Shown here: one piece after another, positions 46,952 through 58,555 of the stretch
How the letters are laid out: every line of letters begins with the position of its first letter
Position numbering within the stretch: position 1 is the stretch's first letter
DNA from: Trichaptum fuscoviolaceum
Taxonomy: Eukaryota > Basidiomycota > Agaricomycetes > Hymenochaetales > Trichaptaceae
DNA length: 64,000 bases
Assembly (NCBI GenBank): GCA_910574455.1
Contig: CAJSYZ010000002.1
Span: 2,381,671 to 2,445,670, forward strand
Reading direction: 5' to 3'
Notes under the pieces: model-generated
What the model was told of the DNA's origin: nothing
The model's database searches: none
Seen by the model: only the letters and a program-made list of their open reading frames with translations
Made by a program: the position numbers and the translations under genes

Positions 46952-49808
46952 ATGGCAGCCTACTCAACATTGCGCCCGACGAAGGCGCAGATTGCCCAGC
47001 TTACGACTGTCTACGCCAAACATCGTCCAGCAGCCCAGCGTTTCTTGACCATTGGCTTCGTTCTCTACATTATCGCTTGGTCAGTGCGTGGCTTGTCTGG
47101 AAAAGCAACGTCGCCACAAACCAATCGGAAAGGAAAGGGAAAGGAGAAAGCGGATGGAAAGCAAAGAGTAGCGGTACGTGGTTCTTGCTTTCGGCGTTAA
47201 TGTAACTCAAGGATGCTCTAGGTTGATGATGTCTTTTATGAGAGGCTATCAAAGATATTAGGAATCTGTATACCGGGCCTCCGATCGAAAGAAGCTCTTC
47301 TTCTGTTTCAGCACTCGAGCCTATTAATATTTCGGACGGCTATTTCCCTCTATGTTGCAGCTCTTGACGGAAAGTGAGCGTATGCAGAGTTGACAGATAA
47401 TCTTTATCTGACATGACGGCAGAATTGTTGCATCGCTAGTGCGCGCACAGCCGCTGCCATTCCTTCTGAACATTCTCCGCTGGCTTCTAGTAGCCATTCC
47501 TGCTACTGCATGCAATAGTCTACTCAGTTATATCCAGAACAAATTGGCTATTGCGTACAGGACCCGATTAACGGAGGAGGTGATGAAGCAATATCTAGGA
47601 AATGAGGAGGATCAAAGCAAAATATTTTATAAAATGTGTACGCAAACTCTGTCACTCGTAATTGCAGTGAATATTCAAGTCTTGTTCTACAGCCAATCTG
47701 GATGACCGAATCAAGAATCCGGACCAGTACGTTTCATTTCCGAATATACGTTGTAACACGGCATTTCTGAGGTTAAGTTAGGATGATTACAGTAGATATT
47801 CAACGATTCTCTGTGCACCTTGCCGCGATCTACGCCAACCTTGCGAAGCCGGTTCTCGATGTTATCCTTTATAACTACCAATTATCACAGAATGTTGGAG
47901 CGGAGGGTCTTGTTGTCTTAACTGGCTTTGTGCAAGCGTCGGCAGCGCTTTGTATGTGTCCTTCGTTCGTTCCTTACATGCAATGGGCTAATGACGGACC
48001 GACTCCTACCGCATAGTACGAGCACTTACTCCTCCCTTTGGCAAATATACCGCCGAAGAGGCGCAATTGACTGGGCAATTCCGGCATTCACATTCCCGGT
48101 TATCAGAGTTCTCGGAGGAGGTGGCGTTCTTTGGCGGGGAAGAGACAGAGAAAATGTTGATTGAACGGGACTACTTTGGACTTGTGAAGCACGTTAATCG
48201 TGTCTTACGAATCAGAGTATGGCACGGGATCGCGGAGGAAGGCATCATCAAATGGCTATGGGGAAGCTTCGGGGTGAGCTGATTATTTATCCTAAACCAG
48301 AACCGCATACTCAAGGTCACTTCAGTTATGCATTTGTGCAATCCCTGTCTTCTTCAAGATACCTGGCATGCAAAAACTAGATCTGGGAAGCAGAACCGAA
48401 GGATTCGTCACGAATAGACGGCTATTGCTCTCATCTTCCGGTAAGACATCCTTTGTTCTGGCTAAGCAATAGAATTCAGATTAACACACCCATCAGACGC
48501 ATTCGGCCGAGTTATGTATTCTTATAAAGAATTATCTGAGTTAGCGGGATACACTGCACGTGTCTCGCTTCTGCTCGACACCATGTCCGACATACGAAAG
48601 GGCAAGTTTGAGAAAGAACTCGTCAGCAGTGCGAAGGAAGGAGAGAATGCTCAGAGTAAGTGAGGTGTTTCCGTCCATTTCATACAATCTTAACTCTGCG
48701 TTCAGTATTGAAGGGCCGCGGAACGGTCGTTGAGTCCGATGAAATTGAATTCCAGAATGTACCAATTGTTACTCCTAATGGTGATGTTTTAGTCAAGAGC
48801 CTGAGCTTCTATGTCAAGCAAGGTGTGAGTGATCAGTTTAACTTCCTGTACATGATTATTGAGCTGATTTGACTCTTAAATCAAAGCAACATCTTCTGAT
48901 CGTCGGACCTAATGGTTGTGGCAAATCGTCGTTGTTCAGGATATTAGGAGGATTATGGCCAGTCTATGGCGGTGTCGTTCGGAAGCCCCCGGCATCAGAA
49001 TTCGTCCTAATCCCTCAGCGACCTTATCTATCGTTAGGGACACTACGAGATCAAGTTATATATCCCCATTCCAAGACGGAAATGCAAGAACGTATGTGAA
49101 ACCTGTTGCGTATACTCACAATATCTTATATTGGGTGAATCAGGGGGTTACACGGATGATGATCTTCTCGAGATTTTATCAATCATGCAGATGGATCACA
49201 TCGTTGAAAGGGAAGGTGGCTGGGATGCTGCTAAGGACTGGCGAGACGCGCTTAGCGGCGGCGACCAACAGAAAATAGCCTGGGCGAGGCTGTTTTATCA
49301 TAAACCAAAGGTATGTATACTGTGTCTCTTCATAATCAACAGTTTGTAAGATTAACATGAATATACGCACCAGTACGCAATCTTAGATGAAGCTACTTCG
49401 CTCGTCCCTCTCGACATGGAGACGAAGATGATGGAGCACGCAACGCATATAGGCATCACTCTACTCACTGTATCGCACCGTCCTTCGCTATGGAAATACC
49501 ATTCGATGATCTTGCATTATGACGGACAAGGAGGCTATGTCTTGTGAGATAATCTATGATATAAAGAAAAAATGTGGATGATCTGCTGACGCTTTTGCTT
49601 TAGCACTAAGCTCGATGCCGAGAAGAGACTAGCGTTGCAGGAAGAGAAGCAGACATTAGAAGCAAAGCTACTCGAAGTGTAAGTCTCCTCTTTTTGGTGT
49701 CTTATCATGTACATTTCCAACTAACAAATCCATCTATTTAGACCCAAGATGAAAGCTCGTCTGGCGGAATTGCGCGCCGCGGTAGAGGAGGAGGATGCTA
49801 ACAGATAG
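46952..49808 (+). CDS. Peroxisomal ABC half-transporter (ABCD/Pxa type)
   Basis: Half-transporter of subfamily D that imports long-chain fatty acids or acyl-CoA into peroxisomes for beta-oxidation, working as a dimer. About a dozen exons. The N-terminal membrane part includes [20 protein letters not shown], then the domain with [20 protein letters not shown] and the EAA-like loop [14 protein letters not shown] typical of ABCD proteins. The nucleotide-binding domain has Walker [21 protein letters not shown]-loop [16 protein letters not shown], signature [17 protein letters not shown] and Walker [17 protein letters not shown], with the switch His in TVSHRP. The family usually has LSGGEKQR and LDECTSAVS, so these positions diverge. 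A C-terminal coiled coil ends [19 protein letters not shown]. Whether Pxa1 or Pxa2 is not decided. Confidence 0.88.
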
Positions 49809-50271
49809 AGATATCTCATATATATTGTGTTTTCTTTGAGTATCTATGTCTTTGTGCTGCGCTTTGTGAAGCATGCCTCTGGTACAACTACGTCAGAGTA
49901 AATCCACTTCCTTCATTGTGGATTCACTTACATAGTAAAGCACCGTGTCGGGGAGGAAGGTTTCGGCACGCAGGCCAGATCACAAAAATGACAACATTTT
50001 CTTCTACGACTTCGTATGAGCTCAGGCTATATTATAGATATCAGCCAAATGACTTCAACAATTCAATATGCCTCTGATCCTTCATATTGTACTACAAGGA
50101 AATCGCCAGGTTTATAAGTTCGACGCGTGTCGCGTGTGCACTATATGTTGAGTCAACTTGAATGCCCAAACGCGTCCTTCGCGTTCTTCCCCGACTCTCG
50201 TCGGGCAAACGGTCACTTAACACTCATCAATCTCATCTCTCGAATATTTAAGTCCTTTTAAACTCTTCACC
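49809..50271. other. Intergenic region before nup57
   Basis: 463 bp spacer with the nup57 promoter, including a CT-rich tract just before the ATG (from about 50190). No gene seen. Confidence 0.65.
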
Positions 50272-52083
50272 ATGTCCATGTTCGGAGGAAGCACGTTTGG
50301 GAAATCTGCAACATTTGGTTCGTTCGGAACAGCGAATCAAAATACCCAACCTGCAGGCAACGCCTTGACTGCCTTCGGCGCACAAAATCAGAATTCAAGT
50401 CAGAACCAAGGCCAACAACAGCAACCCACACCAGGGGGACAGACGACAACAGGGAACTCGTTCTTCCCAAGTCAAAATACTAATACAAACCCTTTGTTCG
50501 GCGGCGCGAAGCCCACTGGTTCGATATTTGGGAACACAGCGACTAACACGCAACCTGCTGTAACCGCGTTTGGGACGAATAACACAGGACAGCAGGGTAC
50601 GAATGCTGGGTTTGGAGCGCCTGCGGGAAATTCGCTGTTTGGATCGACTGCAACGAGTCAACCCGCACAGAATACGGGACTGTTTGGTCAGACAGCACAA
50701 CAAAACCAACCGTCATCTGGTACGGGGCTATTTGGCGCCTTTGGACAATCAACTCAACAAAATCAGACAACTTCGACTCCTTCGTTATTTGGGCAACAAC
50801 AACAACAACAGCAGCAACAGCAACAACAACAATCTGCACCATCTTTATTCGGGCAGTCTAACCAGCAACCTCAGCAACAACAACAGCGACCACCAGTCTT
50901 TGGTGGCTTCCCGCAGCCAGCGCAGCAGTCTACGAATTTCAGTGGTTCAACTTTGTTCGGAAATAACCAACCCGGTGGCTCTCTTTTAGGTCTTTCGAAC
51001 GCAGGTGCTTCTACCTCCAATGTCTTCGCTCCGAGGTCATCGATGATGCAAACCCAGTCTCAGGGTGACAGTGCCCAAGCTCAATTCACAAGTCTAGCGC
51101 AGAAGATTGAGGTTGTTACACAGGCTTGGGACGCATCCTCACCTCAGTGCCGCTTTCAGGTACGTTTACCCTCAGACTAATGACTTTCTGAATGTTCTGA
51201 TCTAAGCCTTGGAATCCAGCATTACTTTTACAACTTGGTGGATCCTAGCCAGGTTCAACTTTATGGTCGGCCACAAAATGCGACAAATGAAGCACTGTGG
51301 CAAAAAGCGCTCCGTGAAAATCCTGACTCTTCTTGGTATGCATATTCAAAGGACTAAAATAATGTCATCTAATTCTTCAAGTAGTTTTGTCCCTGCCTTG
51401 GCGGTCGGATATGACGATCTTCAAAAACGTGTCGAAGCTCAGCGCTCTCAAGTTACCGCCCACCAAACAAAACTAGAAGAGCTACGAAAGCGAATAGCTG
51501 CTCTTAACACCACACATTCCACGTCCAATACCCCTCGTCTACAACGAGCTCTAGCAGTGCAAACTCAACTACAGCAACGTATAGTTCGACTTGTGCAACA
51601 TCTCCACTTGCTAATCCCGTCAGTCCGTTCGTCGTCAATACGGCCGGAAGAAGAGAACCTTCGCTCGGTGCTGGAGAGCCTTGAAGAAGAGATCCGCAAA
51701 CCTGGAGGCGTAGGGCGATTAAAGAGCAAGCTCAGTGAGCTCTGGGCAGTGATCGGTGCGATTGAAGCAGCAAGAGGAAGGGAAAGAAAGAACGGGGAGA
51801 GCAACGTTGAATGGGCAGTCGTGGACTCTGATGGTCTACAAAGATTAGCACAGGCGAGTGCTGAAATACCAAGTATCTAAAGACAACAACTAATTTTCAC
51901 TGCTTACAGATTCTTGCAGAAGAGCAAAATGGCATCGCTTATCTCACTAAGATTGTTCAAGGACATCAAAAGGACCTGGACATTATTTTAGGAAAGTCTC
52001 CTCAAGAGCGTGATCCTGAAACCTTTTCCAATCCTCAGACAAGCCAGATGTTGTTGGGTGCGTCCCTGAGAGGGGCACAGTAA
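50272..52083 (+). CDS. nup57: FG nucleoporin Nup57/Nup54
   Basis: Central-channel nucleoporin of the Nsp1-Nup57-Nup49 (p62) complex. Four exons (50272-51159, 51220-51335, 51385-51853, 51910-52083) give 548 residues. The first 290 residues are an FG domain with many FG, GLFG and SLFG repeats (GLFGQTAQQNQ, SLFGQSNQ) and a run of 13 glutamines at 50797-50835. The C-terminal part, HYFYNLVDPSQVQLYGRPQ, VPALAVGYDDLQKRVEAQRS and two coiled coils (EELRKRIAALN, ALAVQTQLQQRIVRLVQHLH), is the Nup54 fold that trimerises with Nsp1 and Nup49. The third intron has a GC donor (CAG|GCGAGT), the only non-GT donor I needed in the window. Confidence 0.92.
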
Positions 52084-52194
52084 TTTCACTCAGTTTGTAG
52101 CTTTGCGATACCTTGATTTAGTGGCACTGTAGCATATAACTATCATCGAGGGTATGAAAGTGCACCAGCGTACATCAGAGTAATTGCGTATGAT

Positions 52195-54284
52195 TTACAC
52201 CTTAATTTTCTTCGGAGGTGGTCCTGCTTGTTCTTTCGAGGTAATGTTGATATTACCCACTCCCTGCTCCTCCTTCAGCCATGCCTCGCACTCGTCCTTT
52301 GTGCCCTTTGGGTTGTCTAGAGCCCATTCTGAGACCTTCGCCAGTACTTCGCCAGTCCAAGGCCCTGGTTTGCTTGCACCCAAGATAGTTACAACCTCCT
52401 TTCCCTGTGGATAGTATGAAAAGATGAAGCTGGGAGCGAATGGTATCTCTTACATTTAAAATAGGCTTATCATCAATGCATGCTGGGAGTTCAAGTACTT
52501 CAACTCGTTTTACGAAGTCATTGTATCTTGTGACAACAGTGGTTGCTTGTTCGGCTATAGCATGATCAGCTTTGTCCAGGGGAAGAACGAAACCCGTACC
52601 ATCAAAAGTGTCCGCCTCCGCATTCCAGGACGGCACAAGCTCTTGGACAAGAGAGAAGAGGAGAGAAGATGTCCAGTGAGAGCCCGTGTTCGAATTATGC
52701 ACTGCTTTGCTCCTCAGAAGAAGACCTGTTGCTCCGGATGCTAATTAGTCAAATTGAGTCATGCTATATTTTCAGACTAACCTATTCTTGACCGCTCTCG
52801 TGGCCCTTCATATAAATTAGAAGATATGCCTTTTAATTCTTCAGCCGCAGTGAATAAAGCTGGTACACCATCTGAGTAGTGGTTCTGCAATCCTAATTTC
52901 AGTGCTTCTTTAATAACCGCTTCTATTGCTGAGAACGTCTTTTTCTTGGGTGTTGTGTATGTGACGTGCTTGTACGGTGTCAACGCAGCTGCGAGATATA
53001 AGCGGGGGCGAAGCGTTTTGTCCAGCGGAATTTGAGAGAGCAGCAGGGGATGAGGTTCCGGGAGAGACAAAGATGATGGAGTTGTGAGTAGTGCTTGCAA
53101 TATAACTGATGCTCCGAGTGAAAGTATAGTTAGACCGGGTTCCTGATTGAACGTGGATGTTATAGAGGATGGGAGGGCGAAGAGTGAGGGTTGAACATTG
53201 AGATTCGTCATGAGCCTGATAGAGTGCAGCGGGTCTCGACCTATACCATGTCACCATCTCAATGCAGTAGCATACATAGTGAATTTCATACCTTTCATCA
53301 TTTTGTCAAATTCTTCACCAACGCGTTCTCTGCTAATCTTAGTGACGATGGCGTTCTGTATTTCCCTGTTCTGCATGGCTTCCTCTATTTCTTTGACCAT
53401 TCGGAAGCCAAATCTGCTGGCGAAGCGTATACACCGGATTACTCGCAGCGGATCGTCCTTGAAAGTTTCGAAAGGGGCCAATGGAGTACGAAGAACTCCG
53501 TTCCGAAGGTCTTCAAGACCCTAGATAAAGCGGTTAAATGGGTGAAACGATGGCTAAGCCATGACACACCTTCTCCGTGCAATCTTCGACCTTCCGTGTA
53601 TGAACATTATAAAATAATGCATTTATGGTGATATCACGCCGCAGCGCGTCCTCAAGCGGCGTTCCGAGCTTCTACTTCATTCAAGCTAGTCAGATACCAT
53701 GACTTTCGGTATGAACAATAATGACACGCACCACCTCTGTTGGGATTCGACTTCCCTCAGCGTACGACTCGCTTCTCAGATTGACGAAGTCCAGGTCAAC
53801 CCCGAGAACCGTGGTGCGCGCAGTCTCCAGATGTTTGGATTGCTCCGGATTACGCGCGATCGTGGACACAGTTTTGACTGGCAGGTTCTTGCTCCCCACT
53901 AGCGACACGAAATGTTCGGCAAAAGTGACACCCATCATGTTCGATAATGCAACGTCTATGTCGTTGCTCTGTGCACCTAGTAGCTATATAACCCAAACTG
54001 TGTCACGATATACTCAGATGTATTGAGTTCAAGTGCTTTACCTTGTCTCGCACCCATCCACCTGCTATCCTACACTCGACATTTTCTCCTTTCCTCTGCA
54101 ATTCTTGCTTGCACTCATCCAATAGAGTATAAAGTTGATCTTCGTCCGGCGTCAAGTTGATCTCTAGCTTCTCCGGCACAGGTATCGGAGCTTCTCTAAA
54201 CAAGCCCAAGAGGGATAGGTTTCTTGTCATGATTCGTGAAGGAGAGTGTAAGAGCTTCCTCGACAAGATGTACCGATACAACAT
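52195..54284 (-). CDS. cca1: CCA-adding tRNA nucleotidyltransferase
   Basis: Class II CCA-adding enzyme that adds or repairs the 3' CCA of all tRNAs. About eight exons on the minus strand. Head domain: CRIAGGWVRDKLLGAQSNDI, DVALS with the two metal-binding Asp. Further motifs: RTTVLGVDLDFVNLR, then LEDALRRDITINALFYN, the nucleotide template region DDPLRVIRCIRFASRFGF and the helical body. The C-terminus ends GPPPKKIKV, possibly a nuclear signal. Two in-frame ATGs begin the protein: residue 1 (54284) and residue 19 (54230). The 18 residues between are basic and hydrophobic with no acidic residue, like a mitochondrial presequence. Yeast CCA1 uses alternative starts in the same way, so dual targeting is inferred. 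Converges on nup57, 111 bp between stops. Confidence 0.92.
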
Positions 54285-54766
54285 CGACGGTCAAGTAGTT
54301 AAGAGAGTCACCGTGGCCGGCACTGGCATGGCCAGAATCTATTAATAAACTTGAATTCAACTTGACTCCGTCGTACTACTATTTCAGTCGAGCAAAAAAG
54401 GCAATCTATCGATCAAATACTGGGTGCACCGTTGACCATTCATCGGGTAGGACTCAGGAGACCGGTAGTTGGTAGTGAGATAGTTCCCTATTTACAAGTC
54501 TAGCCCATATTATTATTAGCATATATATATCGCAGTATCCAGTTAACATCATCAACGTTGAGAAGTCTTTTACAGGAAGGTTTACTCGTACAATGAGGGA
54601 AAGTCATTTAAAAAGTTAGGACCGATCCGATGGTGTCAATAATAGGCCAGTCGCGTTGAGGACTATGGGGAGCCGGGCTTCGAGTAGTCCCTATTAAAGA
54701 TTAAAGTATAAAGGTTACGTTGGTTTTAGGCACAAATTTGTAGATGAGGATTTCAAGGAATCACTA
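54285..54766. other. cca1 promoter and spacer
   Basis: 482 bp. Holds a CACTGGCA octamer at 54321-54328, 37 bp upstream of the cca1 start, then an imperfect palindrome around ACTTGAATTCAACTT (54358) and a GTACTACTA triplet run (54371). The rest is AT-rich and carries no gene. Confidence 0.5.
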
Positions 54767-55839
54767 CTAAGTTGCGGAGCTAAGTCGAGCTAAAATCCAT
54801 TGCACAAGAGCATCGAGTTCTTGCTTCGACGTTGTGTGACCCAGACCGTTGTATTGAATGAACGTGAGTTTGTTTCCTGTCATACCAAGGCGGCGTTGCA
54901 GAAACTCCACGTTATTAAGAGCATACTGCAACGGGATTTCCATGTCTGCATTGCCGTGCGCCCAGAATATTGGTACTGAAGGTTCGTTCTGTACGATTTG
55001 CTAGAGGGGAGTAAATATCAACTGCCGGTATTGACTAAACAGGAGAACAACGTACATCACGAATACGATGAGGGATCCAGCCCGACAGGCTCGCGATACC
55101 GCCGATATCTTGCAAGGTGGTGAGCCCAGTCATAAGGGAAAGTGCCGCACCCTGACTGAAGCCTACGAGGAAGATCCTTTCAGGATCCCTTCCGTTGTGG
55201 ACTTCCGTCAGGATTATCTGTTCAATATTCCTGATCGACTCTGTGATATTGGCTTCGTCAAACTCGATGGGATAAGGAGGTAGGTGTTGAATGTCGAACC
55301 ACGACGGTCGACGCACTCCGCCATTCAAAGATACAGGTCGATTTGGGCTGCAATAAGGACGCTGAGTATATGAGGCCACTAGAGTTATTGATGCCGTACG
55401 CTTGAGGGCGAATCCATTTTACAGTGGGGAGCGATCTGGCCAAATATCGGATGACGTTTTCCCAATCCGCAGTCGTTTGTCCTAGTCCCTATAAATTGAT
55501 ATCAGAAATGCTTTTGTTTAACTACAAATTTACTTACATGACAGAATATAACAGTTGCAGTGAACTGGTAAGTGCCAGTGGCCAGTGGGTGACAGGTAGA
55601 CATCCTCGAGGGCCAAGATGAACATGAAAAGAAGCCGTTCTTCTTGCCTTTAACATAGGCTATATGTGACTTTACGAGTCGAAAGTACCAGCACTGCCCA
55701 TGACGGGCGCCAGTCCTAAACAACACCTCCAAGAAGGCCGATTCGGATGAAAGGCGTGCGCAGTAGATGATAACGAATCCCAATGTCGTTCTGAGCTACC
55801 AACAATGATATACTTACGTGGGGGATCTGCACAGGTCAT
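54767..55839 (-). CDS. Acyl-protein thioesterase 1-like serine hydrolase
   Basis: Alpha/beta hydrolase of the APT1/lysophospholipase family, which removes palmitate from cytosolic faces of membrane proteins. Landmarks on the minus strand: TATVIFCHGLGQTTADWENV, WIRPQA, then PNRPVSLNGGVRRPSWFDIQ. The nucleophile elbow is LVGFSQGAALSL; the acid is in WAHGNADMEIPL and the His in QYNGLGHTTS, so the triad is complete. It ends WILARLSSAT. The 5' end is uncertain: I placed it at the ATG at 55839 (MTCADPP, followed by GTAAGT), but joining exons between 55600 and 55820 were not settled. A TGCCAGTG octamer (55573) sits at the 3' end of an intron. Confidence 0.83.
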
Positions 55840-56494
55840 TGTTCCGCAGCCTATCAAGGATTTTCGACCAGAATAGAGCAGTAGAGTAGACCCCTCCTGG
55901 CGAAGCGGGTGTCGCGTAAGTTAAGAAAAGTCTGGCCGGCCGTCGGGATCCGTGTATCCATAGTTGCAAGACACAAGTTCTAGTCATACCTCAAGGACGA
56001 GGTAATGAAGAACGGTGGGCGCCTAGTCAGTCGCTAAGTCCTAAGTACAGTGCAAAGTTACACTGGGAGTAGGCATAAAGATTTTATAACTGGTATATTG
56101 GACAGCGAGTAGTGTCCAAACGGCGTTGTTGTCCTCGCGGAATCCGCAGCTGCAGAATGCGCACAGTGCGCAGTCACGAACAGCTTTTGCTTCGGACGGG
56201 ATCAACTAGCTTCGCGACGGTGAACGTTGTTGCACAGGTATGTTCAAAAAGGCATAACGGGACCACGAACAGTCGAATGAGAGCGAGACTTGAATGTTGC
56301 GGTTCAAATGAGCGCGCCGCGTCGGACTCGGACAGCCTGCCAGTGAGCCTGAAGTGGCATCGGATTAACCCGGGATACTACCCAAATATGAATATAAATT
56401 CTCACATTTCTCCGCCGTTCGGCGACGAGGATAGCAGGTCGAACATCGTTGTCCATCCACTTAATCTCTACTCAACAGACGACACAACGTCCAA
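55840..56494. other. Divergent intergenic region
   Basis: 655 bp between the thioesterase and cox13 starts. A 128-codon plus-strand frame (56112-56498) overlaps the cox13 start and lacks any recognisable feature. A TGCCAGTG octamer lies at 56338-56345, 157 bp before cox13. Confidence 0.5.
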
Positions 56495-57143
56495 ATGATC
56501 AAGAATCTCCCTCGTGCAGTGGCGCGCACCGTCCCGCGCCGTGCTGTTCGCTCGCGTGGCTTCGTGGCTCACGCCGAGCACGTCGAGCAGCTGGTTCTCG
56601 AGGGCAAACCCAGCAAGGAGTGGCTGGAGAAGAAGGCTGCAGTTGAGCACCATGCTGCTGGTGGGTTGCTCCAATATATCCTCCTTTTTTCACTGGCTGA
56701 ATCGCGTTGCAACTCACAGAGACGACTGACCTGTGGAGGAAAATCAGGTGAGTCTTGGGTCAATTACTTGTTGGGAGAACCGGAACCATAACCCATCCGT
56801 GTTTAAAAGTTTCTATGGCGCTGTCCCCGCTAGTATGTTTCTAATCTCTCTCAAGACACAGCAGTCTACTAATATGTTTCTTAGCCTTCCTTACATTCCT
56901 CTGGGTTCGCCGGGTAGAAAACGAGCACGCTGAACACGAGGCCCATATCAAGGCAGAGCACGGCGGCGAGCTTCCGGCGATTCCAGATTACGACTATCTT
57001 AACCGCCGCAACAAGCCTTTCCCTTGGGGCATGAATTCTCTATTCTTCAATCCTCATGTATGTTATGTCTCGGACGTAAGGGTGTCTCTACAGAGCTAAT
57101 CGTGAATTAGGTTAACAAAGACGTGGCTGCTGAGGCAGAGTAG
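56495..57143 (+). CDS. cox13: Cytochrome c oxidase subunit VIa
   Basis: Nuclear-encoded accessory subunit of respiratory complex IV in the mitochondrial inner membrane (Cox13 in yeast, COX6A in animals). Five exons (56495-56660, 56720-56747, 56810-56832, 56885-57057, 57111-57143) give 140 residues. Two of them are under 30 nt. The N-terminus MIKNLPRAVARTVPRRAVRS is a strong mitochondrial presequence. The mature part has TTDLWRKISFYGAVPA, one transmembrane helix (LTFLWV region), EHEAHIKAEHGGELPAIPDY and the family signature NRRNKPFPWGMNSLFFNPHV. Confidence 0.94.
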
Positions 57144-57876
57144 ATTAATTCTATCCAAATACTTTCCTTTCTTCGATGCAATCATCAGTGGAAATTAATT
57201 CCTGAAGACACTTGACTGCCGCAAAGATGCGCCGTGAGCACCCTGCCTGAGAGAGGCACAGGTACCGGACGTGTGTGATTGTCCATCAAAATTAGATTGC
57301 AATCTCAAGGCTAGGCATGGCCTTAACGCTCACCGGCGTCATGAATGACGAGGTAAGTTGCAGCGGGTAAAGTACAGCCTGATAAGCTGTACTCTGCCCG
57401 TGGAGCGAAGCGCAGCGAGCTTAGATAGACCGACAGTAGTCCGCGAAGTAGTGGACAGCCATAATGACACTGCATGCGCCGGACATAGTAGTTAGTACCC
57501 TAGCGTATCAGCTGAGTGAGGAATTTGTTACTACTCTAATTTTCTCCTCTACCATTTGGTAAAGACATGTCATGGAAAACATTCTAAAGCGTTTGCATAA
57601 CAATGCGAATGTTCTAAGAAGATATGTTATGCCAAAAACGGGACTCGAGAGGCTATGATTTGCCTGCTTTCAACGTGGCAGTGTCGGGACGAGATACTAG
57701 CCGGGGGCCCGGGGAAGTTGAAGCACAGCGCGTAATCGCTATTTTCAGATTTCTCTTAGCCTCGAATTCAGTATAAATGCAGATTGCCTGGAGCCCCACC
57801 TCCAATTTCATTCCCTTTCGGACTCGACACCAATCCCCCAATCTAAATCAGCTTCAAGCGTGTCCCCTCTGCAAAC
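57144..57876. other. Intergenic region
   Basis: 733 bp between cox13 and the secreted-protein gene. No open frame above 65 codons and no RNA gene recognised. Upstream of 57877 there is a TATAAA-like stretch at 57771 and a CT-rich leader, consistent with a strong promoter. Confidence 0.55.
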
Positions 57877-58555
57877 ATGTTCCGCAACCTCTTTGTCTTC
57901 GCTCTATTCTTCTTTGCTGCCGCTGCAGCTCAGAAGAGAGATAGTGAGTGCATAAGCCTGCATACAGTTTGCAAATGAGTTTCTGACCGAGATTGCTTTG
58001 AACTTTCGTAGGCATTGATGATATCACGTCTGATATCGGCTCAGTAATCAGCGTCGTAACCTCCGGCGCAGAGAGCGTTGGGACTGTAGTTGCGAGCGGT
58101 GCTGAGAGCGTCGGGACCGTAGTTGCGAGTGGTGCAAAGAGCGTCTTTACCCAAGTTACATGTGAGTGGACGGCAAACTACCATGAACGCAAGCCGCATA
58201 CTTACAGTGTACTTAGCTGTCGGTGGAAGTGTCTTCACTATCGTTACATCTGCTGGTGGTGAAGGCTTTACGCTGGCCACGAGTGGCGCTGGTGTTGTGA
58301 CCAGCATCGGCGGTGAGGGATTCACCATTGTTACTGGCGCCGCCGGATCCGCTGCATCTGCAGCGACTAGCCTTGCGTACGTATCCCTTTGCTTGCTCCG
58401 ACAGTCCTCCAGCATTCTTACTAATTTCTTTGCTCCTTTGCAGTGGCTCGTCAAGCGCCGCTTCCCCGCTTCAGCCGTGGTCAATGTCCATGCCCCTTTT
58501 GGCTGGTATTCTGACCGTTTTCTCGGGTGCCGTTCTTGGAGCCTTTGCCATTTAG
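57877..58555 (+). CDS. Small repetitive secreted protein, probable GPI or membrane anchor
   Basis: Four exons (57877-57943, 58012-58161, 58217-58376, 58444-58555) give about 162 residues. Signal peptide: MFRNLFVFALFFFAAAAAQK. The mature part is almost free of charge and built of short repeats: ESVGTVVASGA twice in tandem (33-nt units at about 58071-58136), then VFTIVTSAGGEGFTLATSGA and VVTSIGGEGFTIVTGAAGSA. The C-terminus is hydrophobic (MPLLAGILTVFSGAVLGAFA) after a Ser/Ala-rich spacer, like a GPI attachment signal. Similar valine-threonine-glycine repeat proteins occur in basidiomycetes, but I know no function. A surface or wall protein is likely. The acceptor of the third exon has an alternative 11 bp upstream that would change frame usage slightly. 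Confidence 0.7.

Noticed and set aside
56112..56498. 128-codon plus-strand frame before cox13
   Set aside because: It overlaps the cox13 start, has odd composition and no motif; best explained as promoter DNA.
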